A stretch of 33,793 bases of DNA from Mesorhizobium norvegicum (GCF_004919685.1 NZ_SMYZ01000045.1:1-33793), one strand, 5' to 3'. Counted from the stretch's first letter, positions 8,041 to 16,262 are shown. Made by a program: numbers and translations. Notes: a model not told the origin generated them from the sequence alone.

Positions 8041-9450
8041 TCAGGCCAATTCGGCGAACAGGCTATTGTAACCTGTCTTCGTGATTCGCACCTGGATAAT
8101 GTCACCGATTTCGCCGGCCTTTTCATCAACAATAACCGGCTGCAGCCATGGCGAGCGGCCGACCTTCTGGCCAGCCTGACGGCCGGGCTTCTCGATCAGC
8201 GTATCGATGGTGCTGCCGACGAGGCTCAGGCCGAAATCCTGCTGCTGCTTCACAAGCAGGGCCTGCAGTCGCTGCAAGCGCTCGTCCTTGACCGTTTCCG
8301 GCACATGATCGGGCATTTCGGCGCCCGGCGTGCCGGGACGAGGCGAATATTTGAACGAGAAGGCCGAGGCGTAATTCACCTGGCGCACCAGTTCCATGGT
8401 CGCCTCGAAATCCGCTTCTGTCTCACCGGGGAAGCCAACGATAAAATCGCCGGAAAGCGCGATATCAGGCCGGGCAGTGCGGATGCGATCGAGCAGCGCC
8501 AGATAATCCTTCGCCGTGTGCCGGCGATTCATCGCCTTGAGGATGCGGTCGGACCCCGATTGCACCGGCAGATGCAGATAGGGCATCAGCGCCGGCAGAT
8601 CGCGATGGGCGGCGATGAGTTCGTCGTCCATGTCGCGCGGGTGGCTGGTGGTGTAGCGCAGCCGCGCCAGGCCGGGAATTTCGGCGAGCCTGAACAGCAG
8701 GCGGCCAAGGCCCCATTCCTCGCCGTTCTCGCCCCGGCCATGCCAGGCATTGACGTTCTGGCCAAGCAGCGTCACTTCGCGCACACCGGCTTCCGCCAGG
8801 CGCTCGGCCTCCGCAACAATCTGCGCCACCGGCCGCGAGACTTCGGAGCCTCTGGTGTAAGGCACGACGCAGAAGGTGCAGAACTTGTCGCAACCTTCCT
8901 GCACGGTGAGGAAGGCGGTGACGCCGCGCTTGATGACCTCGGCGCGCTTCGGCTGCGGCAGATGCTCGAACTTGTCCTCGATGGCGTAGTCGGTCTCGAC
9001 GATCTTCTCGCCGCCGCGCACCCGCGCCAGCACATCGGGGAGCCGGTGATAGGTCTGGGGGCCGATGACCAGGTCGACGGCCGGCGAACGGCGGATGATC
9101 TCGGCGCCTTCGGCCTGCGCCACGCAGCCGGCAACGCCGACCAGCATCTCGCGGCCGGCCAAGGCACGTTCGGCTTTCATATCGCGGATACGGCCGAGCT
9201 CGGAATAGACCTTTTCGGCCGCCTTCTCCCTGATGTGGCAGGTGTTGAGCAGCACCAGATCGGCCTCGCCGATGGCATCGGTGGCGGTGTAGCCGTCGGC
9301 GGCCAGCGCATCGGCCATGCGCTGTGAATCATAGACGTTCATCTGGCAGCCATAGGTCTTTATGAAGACCTTCCTGGTCGCTGCCGCCGGCGCGGCCATC
9401 CCTTCGGCCGTGGCGGCGATGTCGTCGCTTTCTATCGTGTTCAAGTCCAT
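8041..9450 (-). CDS. miaB: tRNA-2-methylthio-N6-dimethylallyladenosine synthase MiaB
   Basis: MiaB is a radical-SAM methylthiotransferase acting on A37 of tRNAs that read UNN codons. The 469-residue protein has the N-terminal MTTase domain with its three cluster cysteines: Cys35 in YGCQMN, Cys71 in NTCHIREKA and Cys109 in AGCVAQ. The radical-SAM motif CDKFCTFC follows (Cys187, 191, 194). A C-terminal TRAM domain ends ITKTGYNSLFAELA. The ATG at 9450 (MDLNTIESDD) was chosen for family length; another ATG at 9501 would add 17 residues that read into a palindrome and look non-coding. It heads the miaB-phoH-ybeY-corC-lnt series that is also conserved in E. coli. Confidence 0.95.
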   Translation of the reverse strand: MDLNTIESDDIAATAEGMAAPAAATRKVFIKTYGCQMNVYDSQRMADALAADGYTATDAIGEADLVLLNTCHIREKAAEKVYSELGRIRDMKAERALAGREMLVGVAGCVAQAEGAEIIRRSPAVDLVIGPQTYHRLPDVLARVRGGEKIVETDYAIEDKFEHLPQPKRAEVIKRGVTAFLTVQEGCDKFCTFCVVPYTRGSEVSRPVAQIVAEAERLAEAGVREVTLLGQNVNAWHGRGENGEEWGLGRLLFRLAEIPGLARLRYTTSHPRDMDDELIAAHRDLPALMPYLHLPVQSGSDRILKAMNRRHTAKDYLALLDRIRTARPDIALSGDFIVGFPGETEADFEATMELVRQVNYASAFSFKYSPRPGTPGAEMPDHVPETVKDERLQRLQALLVKQQQDFGLSLVGSTIDTLIEKPGRQAGQKVGRSPWLQPVIVDEKAGEIGDIIQVRITKTGYNSLFAELA

Positions 9451-9496
9451 CCGGCGGCTTCTAACGCCTTTCCGTGACAAAAAACAGACGATTCTC

Positions 9497-9520
9497 GGCA
9501 TACGCCTGCAGGCGCATGCC
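9497..9520 (-). terminator. 24-bp near-perfect palindrome between plsC and miaB
   Basis: The two 12-base arms are complementary except for one pair that would be G-U in RNA. The centre is the perfect 12-bp palindrome CGCCTGCAGGCG (9503-9514). On the minus strand it starts 4 nt after the plsC stop, and a run of six T follows about 12 nt later. The distance is too long for a standard intrinsic terminator; partial termination or RNA processing is possible. Confidence 0.4.
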
Positions 9521-9524
9521 AGGG

Positions 9525-10325
9525 CTAGCGGCTCGGGCGCGGGTCGGCAAGGGCCGCCTGCATCATCGCGCGCACCTGGCTTTCCATCAATTTCGACGTT
9601 TCCTTGCGGTTCGAACCCTTGGAAAAGGCGATCGGCTCGCCGAAATGCATCTCGACGTCGAGGGCACCCTCCGCCAGCAATACCTTGAGATGCGGCATCA
9701 AATCCTCATCGCCGATCCAGGCAGCAAGCGGGCGGTGCCGGCGGCCGAGCGGCACGCCGTGCAGGCGGGTGTAGGCGATCGCCACCGGCTGAATGAACAC
9801 CTGCTCGGCCGCGCCTTCCGAAATAGCCATAGAGGCGGCGCCAAACAGCGTGCTCTTGAACGGCAGGATCATGTTGCCGTCGCCGGTCGAGCCCTCGGCA
9901 AACAGCACCATGGCATCGCCCTTGGCCATGCGGCTGGCGATCTCGCTTGCCTGGTCGCCCGACGAACGCTTGCGCTCGCGCTCGATGAACACGGTGCGCT
10001 GCAATTTCGACAGCATGCCGATCAGCGGCCAGCCTTCCATATCGGCCCTCGCGATGAACTTCACGTCGGCAAAAGAGCCGAGCACCATGATGTCGGTCCA
10101 GGAGATGTGGTTGGACGCCACCAGCAGCGGGCGCTTGTCAGAGAGCGTACCCTTGACATGGATGCGCATACCGAGCGCCCGGATGATCAGCCTGTGCCAG
10201 ATCTTGAGGATGAAGGTTTCCGGCCACCAGCCGGTCTTCATCGACAGAATCTGCAATGGCACGAGAACCAGTGAGCCGGCGACAACGAGGCCCAGCGCCA
10301 GGAAAATCCTGATTTTCTTGATCAT
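9525..10325 (-). CDS. 1-acyl-glycerol-3-phosphate / lyso-ornithine-lipid acyltransferase family
   Basis: The 266-residue protein has an N-terminal hydrophobic segment (about 6-28) and the PlsC acyltransferase motifs: NHISWTD (72-78, the NHxxxxD catalytic motif), FIERERKR (113-120), and AEGSTGDG (143-150). It transfers an acyl chain to a lysolipid at the inner membrane. The position between rimI and miaB matters. I recall that olsA of Sinorhizobium meliloti (SMc01116), the O-acyltransferase making ornithine lipid, lies a few loci from ybeY (SMc01113), so this is probably the OlsA orthologue rather than the essential PlsC. That is inference from order. It starts at ATG 10325, 21 nt after the rimI stop. 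Confidence 0.85.
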   Translation of the reverse strand: MIKKIRIFLALGLVVAGSLVLVPLQILSMKTGWWPETFILKIWHRLIIRALGMRIHVKGTLSDKRPLLVASNHISWTDIMVLGSFADVKFIARADMEGWPLIGMLSKLQRTVFIERERKRSSGDQASEIASRMAKGDAMVLFAEGSTGDGNMILPFKSTLFGAASMAISEGAAEQVFIQPVAIAYTRLHGVPLGRRHRPLAAWIGDEDLMPHLKVLLAEGALDVEMHFGEPIAFSKGSNRKETSKLMESQVRAMMQAALADPRPSR

Positions 10326-10346
10326 CGCCCTACCCCGGCCGTCTCG

Positions 10347-10841
10347 CTAGCGAAGATCGCGGCGCATGACAAGCGCGCCGGTCGGTCCGTGTTCCGGCGA
10401 TCTGTAGTAATTGGGCCGCTTGCCGACCTCCCGGAAGCCCAGTCGCCGATAGAGCGCAATCGCCGCGACATTGGTCTCGTCGACCTCGAGGAACAGCGCT
10501 TCGGCGCGCTGCGCGTGCAATTCGCGCAACACCGCGTCCATCAATTGCCAGCCCAATCCCTGCCGGCGATGCGACCGCGCCACCGCGACGGTCAGGATCT
10601 CGCCTTCGCCGGCCGCGAGCCTCGCCAGCACGAAGCCGACGGGAGGCTTGGCGCCCTGTCCGGTTTCGCGCGCCGCGTAGCCGAAGACGGTGTCCTGTTC
10701 GAGCAAGGCGGCGAATTCGCCATCGGTCCAGGGGCGGACAAAGTCCTCGCGATGCAGCAGCGAGACCGCGCGGCTATCGGCGATCCTCAACGGCTCGAGC
10801 GCATAGTCCCGGCGGCGTGGTTGGAGAAAAGGTATGCGCAT
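10347..10841 (-). CDS. rimI: Ribosomal-protein-alanine N-acetyltransferase RimI-like (GNAT)
   Basis: The 164-residue GNAT-fold protein carries the acetyl-CoA-binding motif A in AVARSHRRQGLGWQLM (86-101), followed by the motif B region ETNVAAIALYRRLGFREVG. RimI acetylates the N-terminal alanine of ribosomal protein S18. The placement directly after tsaB, as in many bacteria, supports RimI rather than another GNAT. The ATG at 10841 has only a weak purine stretch upstream (GAAAG). That stretch lies in a leader shared in sequence with a second copy of the palindromic repeat elsewhere in the window. The protein family is firm; the exact substrate is inferred from context. Confidence 0.88.
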   Translation of the reverse strand: MRIPFLQPRRRDYALEPLRIADSRAVSLLHREDFVRPWTDGEFAALLEQDTVFGYAARETGQGAKPPVGFVLARLAAGEGEILTVAVARSHRRQGLGWQLMDAVLRELHAQRAEALFLEVDETNVAAIALYRRLGFREVGKRPNYYRSPEHGPTGALVMRRDLR

Positions 10842-10862
10842 TTATCTTTCGTTTTCTTGTTT

Positions 10863-10911
10863 GACCATGATCTTTTCCGAAAACCGGCGTCCACTTTTCG
10901 GGATCATGGTC
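10863..10911. repeat. Palindromic intergenic repeat, copy 1
   Basis: Outer arms 10863-10872 and 10902-10911 are perfectly complementary over 10 bp. Inner arms CCGAAAA (10877-10883) and TTTTCGG (about 10895-10901) make a second stem around an 11-nt loop. A second copy at 32362-32409 shares the loop and inner stem, but a changed base pair in the outer arm is compensated on the other side. This is a repeat type common in Mesorhizobium-like genomes (recalled, not searched). The tsaB stop codon lies inside it. Confidence 0.85.
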
Positions 10912-11581
10912 TAAGCCTTGATAGAATGAAGCCAGCCTGCGGCTTGGCGTCCGCGCCGCGCAAATAGAGCGGTTTAGGCTTCTCGCTTTCGCCTTTAGCG
11001 GCAGCCAGACGGGCATAGGTGACAATATCGGCGGTGGCGCTCTCGGGGCCTATGTTGAAGGCGCGCCCCGCCGATGCTGCGATCTGCGTTGCTGCGGTAC
11101 CGGCAAGCACCGAAGACCTTTCCGTCGCCATGGCCAGGACGTCAGCCAGTGTGGCCACCGCCGGACCGTAAGTCAAAACCGACATTTCATCGTAAAAAGC
11201 CGCGTGGATTTCCTCGCGACCGGCATCGAGCGCCGCCAGCACGGCGCGACCGGGAAATGCCGCTGCTGCTTCAGCGGCCAGCGCCTCGAGCGTCGTCACC
11301 CCGATCGCCGGAATCTTCAGCGCCAGCGCCAGGCCACGCGCGGTCGACACGCCGACGCGCAGACCGGTGAAAGAACCGGGGCCGACAGAGACGGCAATGG
11401 CGCCAAGACCTGAATAGTCGGTTGCGCTTGCCTTCAGCGCTTCGGCGATGACCGCCATCAGATGCTCGGCATGGCCCTTGCCGAGATCGAGAACCGAACG
11501 GCCAAGCTCCCGCTTCGCCACCACGTCATAGACGCAAGCGGCGCAGAGGTTGGCGGCACAGTCGATGGCAAGCAATTTCAT
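10904..11581 (-). CDS. tsaB: tRNA threonylcarbamoyladenosine biosynthesis protein TsaB
   Basis: TsaB is the inactive paralogue of TsaD that scaffolds the complex making t6A at position 37 of ANN-decoding tRNAs. The 225-residue product starts MKLLAIDCAANLCAACVYD and contains the family motif SVGPGSFTGLRVGVSTARGL (65-84), the remnant of the ASKHA ATPase fold. The ATG at 11581 gives the usual length; the frame upstream is open but non-coding in character. Its last residues (Arg-Pro) and its TGA (10904-10906) are supplied by the palindromic repeat, so the repeat probably replaced the original 3' end. The gene begins the long housekeeping block and is followed by rimI. Confidence 0.93.
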   Translation of the reverse strand: MKLLAIDCAANLCAACVYDVVAKRELGRSVLDLGKGHAEHLMAVIAEALKASATDYSGLGAIAVSVGPGSFTGLRVGVSTARGLALALKIPAIGVTTLEALAAEAAAAFPGRAVLAALDAGREEIHAAFYDEMSVLTYGPAVATLADVLAMATERSSVLAGTAATQIAASAGRAFNIGPESATADIVTYARLAAAKGESEKPKPLYLRGADAKPQAGFILSRLRP

Positions 11582-11684
11582 GAAGCGACCGGTTCGAGAA
11601 CAATTCCCTGTGCCCGCCACGGCCCGCCACCGCAAGGGGATAGTGCATAATTTGTTAAGCGGCTTCGCTTCGGCCGGCGAGCTA

Positions 11685-12788
11685 TCAGACCTGCTCGATG
11701 CGCAGCATGTGGTTGTCCCAGACATAGTCCGGTTCAGAGCGTGTCGTGCCGCTGCCCTCGATGATTTCGCCGGCGCCGGTGGTGGCCATGAAGCCGGTTC
11801 CGTCGGGCGCCACGCCGCAGACCTCGACCAGCGCGCTGTTCGAGACGATCCGGCCACTGGCCGAATCGATGACGACAAGCGAATTGCCTTCCGGCGAGGA
11901 GACGGCGATGGTGCCGGCAGCCGGATTGGCAGCGACCGAGCCTATGTAGTTGCGGAAGCCGGACAAAACGTCCTGCGGCATGTCGAGCAACTGCAATTCC
12001 TTGCCGCGCGTGGCGCGGCCGACCAGCAGCGGACGATCGGTGCCCGGCCCCCGGTACTGGCAGCCGAACCAGACGGTTCCGGACGGATCGGTGTCCATAT
12101 GGCGGATCGACAGCTGGTGCAGCGCGGCCGGCAATTCGTGTTTCTCGATGAGACCGCCGGTGACGCGGTCGATCAGCACGTAGGATGGCTTCATGGTGGC
12201 GATGTTGAGCTCGGCGCGGCCGTAATCCGGATGGGTCTCGATGCCGCCATTGGCAACGGCGATCGTCCTGCCGTCGCCCAGCAGCAGAAGCTCGTGCGGA
12301 CCCATGCCATAGGTCGGAAATTCGCCGACACGGCTGAATTTCGCCCGCGCATCGTAGACGCCGACGACGCCAGCGGCGTTGTCGAAGTCGTTTTCGGTGG
12401 CATAGAGCAGCGCACCGTCGGCTGAAAACACGCCATGGCCGAAGAAATGCCGACCGGCGATGCTGGCGATGGTCAGCGGCGCGTCACGGCCCGAGTGGTC
12501 GAAAACCACGGCGAAGGTGCCGGGCTGGCGAGCGAAGACCACCGAGCGTTTCGACACCTGATCGAAAGTGACGTCGTGGCCGCGATCGGGCAGGTCGATC
12601 GCATGCAGGACCTTGCCAGCCTCGGACAGGACAGCGGCGCCAAAACTGCCGTCGCGCTTGACGAAGGCGGTGGCGAAGACGGCATCGGCCGCAAGCGTCT
12701 TCGCCCATGCTGACGGCGCCATCGCGGCCATGAAGCCAACGCCGGCAGCTCTCAGGAAATCGCGGCGGTCGATCAGAGGCGTCCTCAA
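11685..12788 (-). CDS. DUF1513 Tat-exported protein of the imelysin/iron cluster (COG3490-type)
   Basis: The 367-residue protein opens with a twin-arginine signal, DRRDFLRAAGVGFMAAMAPS, ending near AWA-KT (about 30), so it is probably exported folded. The rest has repeated short motifs such as GHGVFSADGALLYATENDF, GPHELLLLGDGRTIAVANGG and MDTDPSGTVWFGCQY, like a beta-propeller. It belongs to the DUF1513 family, whose members sit with imelysins and a di-haem protein in many proteobacteria; no biochemical role is established to my knowledge. The start appears to be TTG at 12788, with GGGGA at 12795-12799 and a 6-nt spacer, and the imelysin stop codon ends only 2 nt before it. It is the last gene of the iron operon. 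Confidence 0.85.
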   Translation of the reverse strand: MRTPLIDRRDFLRAAGVGFMAAMAPSAWAKTLAADAVFATAFVKRDGSFGAAVLSEAGKVLHAIDLPDRGHDVTFDQVSKRSVVFARQPGTFAVVFDHSGRDAPLTIASIAGRHFFGHGVFSADGALLYATENDFDNAAGVVGVYDARAKFSRVGEFPTYGMGPHELLLLGDGRTIAVANGGIETHPDYGRAELNIATMKPSYVLIDRVTGGLIEKHELPAALHQLSIRHMDTDPSGTVWFGCQYRGPGTDRPLLVGRATRGKELQLLDMPQDVLSGFRNYIGSVAANPAAGTIAVSSPEGNSLVVIDSASGRIVSNSALVEVCGVAPDGTGFMATTGAGEIIEGSGTTRSEPDYVWDNHMLRIEQV

Positions 12789-12790
12789 AA

Positions 12791-13870
12791 TCAGTCCCCA
12801 TCCAGCGAGGAGAAGCCGGCGGTCAGGCCGAATTCGGCGGTCAACCTGGTGCCGATCAGGGTCGACAGGCTGGAGGTGATCAGCGCGAAATGGTCGAGTT
12901 TGTCACGCAGTGCCGGATCGGCAAGCGCCTTGTCGATTGGACCGCTGACGGCCTTGGCGGTGGCGACGCCGTTGACCAGCTGGATGTGGATCGATTCGGC
13001 CATCCAGCGTTCATCGGCCGGCAGGGCGTCGCCAAGCTTCGAGGCCTGGAACAGCGTATCGATGCCGGAGAGATTTCCAGCCAGTGACGCGGTGGTGTTT
13101 TGCGAGCGCCAGTAGATTGCCTGTTTCGGCTTGTCAGCATCCGGCTTACCGCCGAAAAACCCTTTCAGGCGCACGTCGCGGACCATTTCCAGCTCATTGA
13201 TGAAGACGCCGACCAGTTCCGTCACCGCTTCGTTGCCGTCGCGGTAGAGCGGGTTCTGCGGCCCCGGATTGGCCCAGAGCGCTGCAAAGCCGTCCGGCTT
13301 GTTCCAGGCGGCGCTGACCTCACCGGCCATGGTTTCGATGTTGCCGGCAACCGCGGCGCCATAGGCGCAGCGATAGGGATCATCCTTGCCGGCAAGTGCA
13401 TCGGCGCCGTCGCCGTAAAGAACGAACTCCAGCGCGCCCAGCCCCTGCATGGCTACACTCTTGCCGGCCAGCTGTGCCGGATCGGTCGCGGTCGGATCCT
13501 TGTCGGACAGCGCCGCCTGCACCTGCTTCAGGCCGATGCTCTTGCGATCCGGCCAAAACAGCATGCGTTCCAGCCGGTTGTTCTCCTTGATCGGCCCGAA
13601 GCCGATGATTTCGGCTGACGACCAGGCATGGACCGTCGCGGAAAATTCGGCGCGCGCCGCATCAAGCTCCCCTTGTGAGGGCGTGACGCAGAGCTTTCGC
13701 ATGGATCCGGTCAAGGTTTCAGCATGCTCGTGCAGGCTGGCATAGGCCGGGCGGACAAAACCATCGATCGCCCGCTGGATGATGTCGGAGGCTTTGACCG
13801 CCGCCGACGCAGGGACACCGCCCAGCAAAGCCAGCGGAACAACGAGAAACAATGCAGAGCGCTTGAGCAT
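12791..13870 (-). CDS. Imelysin-family periplasmic protein (COG3489-type)
   Basis: The 359-residue protein has a Sec signal peptide (about 1-24, ending ASA-AV) and an all-helical imelysin domain with GFGPIKENNRLERMLFWPDRK (split as GFGPIKENN, RLERMLFWPD). Imelysin domains are periplasmic and tied to iron acquisition. The segment matching the GxHxxE motif of IrpA-type imelysins reads GLGALEF here (143-149): the Glu is kept but the His is Gly. The ATG at 13870 overlaps the TGA of the upstream di-haem gene by one base; a GTG at 13873 is an alternative. GGAG at 13879-13882 serves either. The overlap implies translational coupling. The family is firm; the ligand is unknown. Confidence 0.88.
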   Translation of the reverse strand: MLKRSALFLVVPLALLGGVPASAAVKASDIIQRAIDGFVRPAYASLHEHAETLTGSMRKLCVTPSQGELDAARAEFSATVHAWSSAEIIGFGPIKENNRLERMLFWPDRKSIGLKQVQAALSDKDPTATDPAQLAGKSVAMQGLGALEFVLYGDGADALAGKDDPYRCAYGAAVAGNIETMAGEVSAAWNKPDGFAALWANPGPQNPLYRDGNEAVTELVGVFINELEMVRDVRLKGFFGGKPDADKPKQAIYWRSQNTTASLAGNLSGIDTLFQASKLGDALPADERWMAESIHIQLVNGVATAKAVSGPIDKALADPALRDKLDHFALITSSLSTLIGTRLTAEFGLTAGFSSLDGD

Positions 13871-15471
13871 CACAGTGACTCCAGGAATTTGAGCAGCGCA
13901 TCACGGTCGGCCACATTGGCCGCGGCAAAGCGGTCGCGCGCTTTCTGCGCTTCGCCGCCATGCCACAGGATCGCCTCGGTCAGGCTGCGCGCGCGTCCAT
14001 CATGCAGGAAGAAGGAATTGCCATTGACCGTCTCGGTCAGGCCGATGCCCCACAGCGGCGGTGTGCGCCATTCATTGCCCGTCGCATCGCCTACCGCCTG
14101 GCCATCAGCCAGATCAGGCCCCATGTCGTGCAGCAGGAAGTCGGAATAGGGCCAGATCAACTGGAAGGCCTGCGCCTTGTTGGGCGTGCCGCGACGGGTG
14201 ACGAATTTCGGTGTGTGACAGGCAATGCAGCCGATCTCATAGAAGATTTTCTTGCCCGTAAGCACTTGCGGTGTGTCGAGGTCGCGGCGCGCCGGCACGG
14301 CCAGGTTCTGCGAATAGAAGGTGACGAGATCCATCACCGGCGGCGGCGCCTCGACCGGGCCGAGACGCTGCTGCACGCCGTTCGGCATGGCGAGGCATTT
14401 GGCTTGCGCGGCGGTGCAGTCGCCCCAGTGTTTCGGCTCTTCCGGCGTCGAGATGCCGATGTCGCCGGCAAAGGCATCCGCCGCTTGCTGGCGGATCGAC
14501 GCGGCCTGTGCCTTCCAGCCGAAACGGCCAAGCGTCAGCTCGTTGCTCTGGCCATCGCGCACGATGTTCGGCCTGCCGGAAATGCCGTCACTGTTGCGGT
14601 CGTCCGGGTCGGCGCGGACCAGAATGTCCGCCGGTGCGATCTGTTCGATCAGGCCAAGGCCGATCATCGGCGGCGTCAGGCGCGGCGACAGCGCGGTACG
14701 CGAATCGAGCGGTCCATAGGCAGGATCGACAACCGAATAGCTTGGTTTGCGCAAGGAAATAACGGTGCCGTCAGCCAGCATCACCTGCCGTTCCTGATAG
14801 TCGACATGCATCCGGCCTTCGCCGCGCAGGCCGGGCACGGCCAGTTCCTGCAACTGCGTGCCGTAGACCGGGTCGGGGAAATTGAGCGCCTTGTGTTCGG
14901 CAAGCTCGGCTTTCTCCTCCTCGCTGCTTGCCTCGCGGGCCAACCGCAGGAACATCGACGTCGTGCCGGTGTCGCCTTGCGGCGGACGGCCGCGGCCATC
15001 CTTCAGATGACAGTTCTGGCAGGCGCGTTCGTTGAACAGCGGGCCGAGCCCATCCGACGCCTGCGTCGAGGATGGCGACGACACCCAGTTCTTGCGGAAA
15101 AGGGCATTTCCGAGCTTGAAGTCGCCCTCTTCCTCGAAGGTGATGTTGGCCGAGGGTTGCGAGAAGGAATCGCGGCTGACGTCCTTCCTGGACGTACCGG
15201 CGCCGCCTTGTATCAGTTCGAATTGCTCGGGTTTGGAAAAATCAGTGGTCGGCCTGGTGATGGCGGTGACGCGCGCCTGATCCTTGGGATTGAGGTCGGT
15301 GCGCGTGGTGGCGAGGCCGGCAGGCTGAAGGTCACCGGCCATCGCGGAAGAGGTGAGCGCCACCACGAGGATGACACAGCGCCGACGCGCCAATCTGGCC
15401 GGCGTCTTCTCGAGGAGCGGCGAACCATCGGCCCGCCGCGAGCGGCGCACGAATTCTAGCAGGCGCCGCAT
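13870..15471 (-). CDS. Di-haem oxidoreductase (DUF1111, COG3488)
   Basis: The 533-residue protein carries two c-type haem sites, CQNCH (151-155) and CIACH (415-419). After the N-terminal basic segment comes a hydrophobic export signal, CVILVVALTSSAMA (about 32-45), so it acts in the periplasm, where haem c is attached. The FPDPVYGTQLQE and DGRARSLTEAILWHGGEA segments are typical of the family often labelled putative thiol oxidoreductase. Its place between bacterioferritin and imelysin suggests a redox step on iron at the cell surface, such as oxidation or reduction during uptake; this is inference. The start at 15471 lies 12 nt after the bfr stop with only a weak GGGA before it, and the unusually long n-region leaves the start uncertain. 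Confidence 0.9.
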   Translation of the reverse strand: MRRLLEFVRRSRRADGSPLLEKTPARLARRRCVILVVALTSSAMAGDLQPAGLATTRTDLNPKDQARVTAITRPTTDFSKPEQFELIQGGAGTSRKDVSRDSFSQPSANITFEEEGDFKLGNALFRKNWVSSPSSTQASDGLGPLFNERACQNCHLKDGRGRPPQGDTGTTSMFLRLAREASSEEEKAELAEHKALNFPDPVYGTQLQELAVPGLRGEGRMHVDYQERQVMLADGTVISLRKPSYSVVDPAYGPLDSRTALSPRLTPPMIGLGLIEQIAPADILVRADPDDRNSDGISGRPNIVRDGQSNELTLGRFGWKAQAASIRQQAADAFAGDIGISTPEEPKHWGDCTAAQAKCLAMPNGVQQRLGPVEAPPPVMDLVTFYSQNLAVPARRDLDTPQVLTGKKIFYEIGCIACHTPKFVTRRGTPNKAQAFQLIWPYSDFLLHDMGPDLADGQAVGDATGNEWRTPPLWGIGLTETVNGNSFFLHDGRARSLTEAILWHGGEAQKARDRFAAANVADRDALLKFLESL

Positions 15472-15483
15472 TCCCGCATGCCC

Positions 15484-15969
15484 TTACTCCGCCTCGTCCG
15501 CCGATGCGGCGTTGAGCTGGCCGTATTTTTCCTCGCCTATCGAGGCGAGCAGGTCGAGCTGCGTCTCGAGGAAATCGATATGACCTTCCTCGTCAGTCAG
15601 CAATTCCTCGAACAATTTCATGGTCACGTAGTCACCCGCTTCCTCGCAGATCTCGCGCGAACGCTTGTAGGCAGTACGCGCGTCATATTCGCCGGCAAGG
15701 TCGGATTCGAGCACTTCCTTGACGTTCTGCCCGATGCGCAGCGGCGCCACGGACTGCAAGTTCGGATGGCCTTCAAGGAAGATGATGCGGGCCACGAGCT
15801 TGTCGGCATGATGCATCTCCTCGATCGATTCCGCGCGCTCCTTCTTGGCCAGCTTGGCGTATCCCCAGTCCTCGAGCAGGCGGAAATGCACCCAATACTG
15901 GTTGACGGCGCCGAGCTCCAGAAAAAGAGCCTCGTTAAGCCGCTCGATGATCTGCTTTTCGCCTTTCAT
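15484..15969 (-). CDS. bfr: Bacterioferritin
   Basis: Bfr stores iron as a ferric mineral inside a 24-subunit haem-containing shell in the cytoplasm. The 161-residue protein has every known key residue at the standard numbering: ferroxidase ligands Glu18, Glu51, His54, Glu94, Glu127 and His130, and the axial haem ligand Met52. It is therefore expected to be active and haem-binding. The ATG at 15969 has GGGAG at 15978-15982 with an 8-nt spacer. The upstream bfd reading frame runs 35 nt into bfr, so the two are translationally linked. The di-haem gene starts 12 nt after its stop. Confidence 0.97.
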   Translation of the reverse strand: MKGEKQIIERLNEALFLELGAVNQYWVHFRLLEDWGYAKLAKKERAESIEEMHHADKLVARIIFLEGHPNLQSVAPLRIGQNVKEVLESDLAGEYDARTAYKRSREICEEAGDYVTMKLFEELLTDEEGHIDFLETQLDLLASIGEEKYGQLNAASADEAE

Positions 15970-16246
15970 GGGTTCTGCTCCCGTATTGGACGCGCAGGCC
16001 TCTGACGCGATCCAGATGTGAAACGACATCCACGCCGCTCGCCTCCGAGCGGGCGTGGTAATTTTCGGTGACCCGAATGATCGTTTCGACCACATTTGGG
16101 AAGCAGCCGCAACAGCGACCGCGCTTTTGCATGGCATGATAGACCTTCGCCGGCACGATCAGCTGCCAGGGATCCTGGCCCAGCAGCCCGATGATCGTCT
16201 GCTCGATCTCCTTCTCCGTGATGATGTTGCAATGGCAGATCAGCAT
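15935..16246 (-). CDS. bfd: Bacterioferritin-associated ferredoxin
   Basis: Bfd is a small [2Fe-2S] ferredoxin that docks on bacterioferritin and delivers electrons to release stored iron. The 103-residue protein has the four ligands in the Bfd pattern: Cys4 and Cys6 in MLICHCN, and Cys45 and Cys48 in RCCGCFP (Cys46 is extra). E. coli Bfd has only 64 residues; here a hydrophilic tail of about 35 residues follows the VVETIIRVTENYHA helix. The last 35 nt of the gene overlap the start of bfr in another frame. No strong Shine-Dalgarno precedes ATG 16246; a hairpin occupies the 60-nt gap after irpA. The identification is firm; whether the whole tail is made depends on the TAA at 15935 being the true stop, as read. 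Confidence 0.92.
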   Translation of the reverse strand: MLICHCNIITEKEIEQTIIGLLGQDPWQLIVPAKVYHAMQKRGRCCGCFPNVVETIIRVTENYHARSEASGVDVVSHLDRVRGLRVQYGSRTHERRKADHRAA

Positions 16247-16262
16247 TAGTTTGCTCTGGCTG

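Noticed and set aside
6529..9327. 932-codon open frame on the plus strand opposite ybeY, phoH and miaB
   Set aside because: It is antisense to three certain genes, has no recognisable domain and is Arg/Gly/His/Asp-rich as expected from GC-rich complement.
9451..9501. Longer MiaB from ATG 9501
   Set aside because: The extra 17 residues are basic and unlike the family N-terminus, and the codons run out of a palindrome.
13960..15459. 499-codon plus-strand frame opposite the di-haem gene
   Set aside because: Composition is typical of a complement of a GC-rich gene; the opposite strand has two haem motifs.
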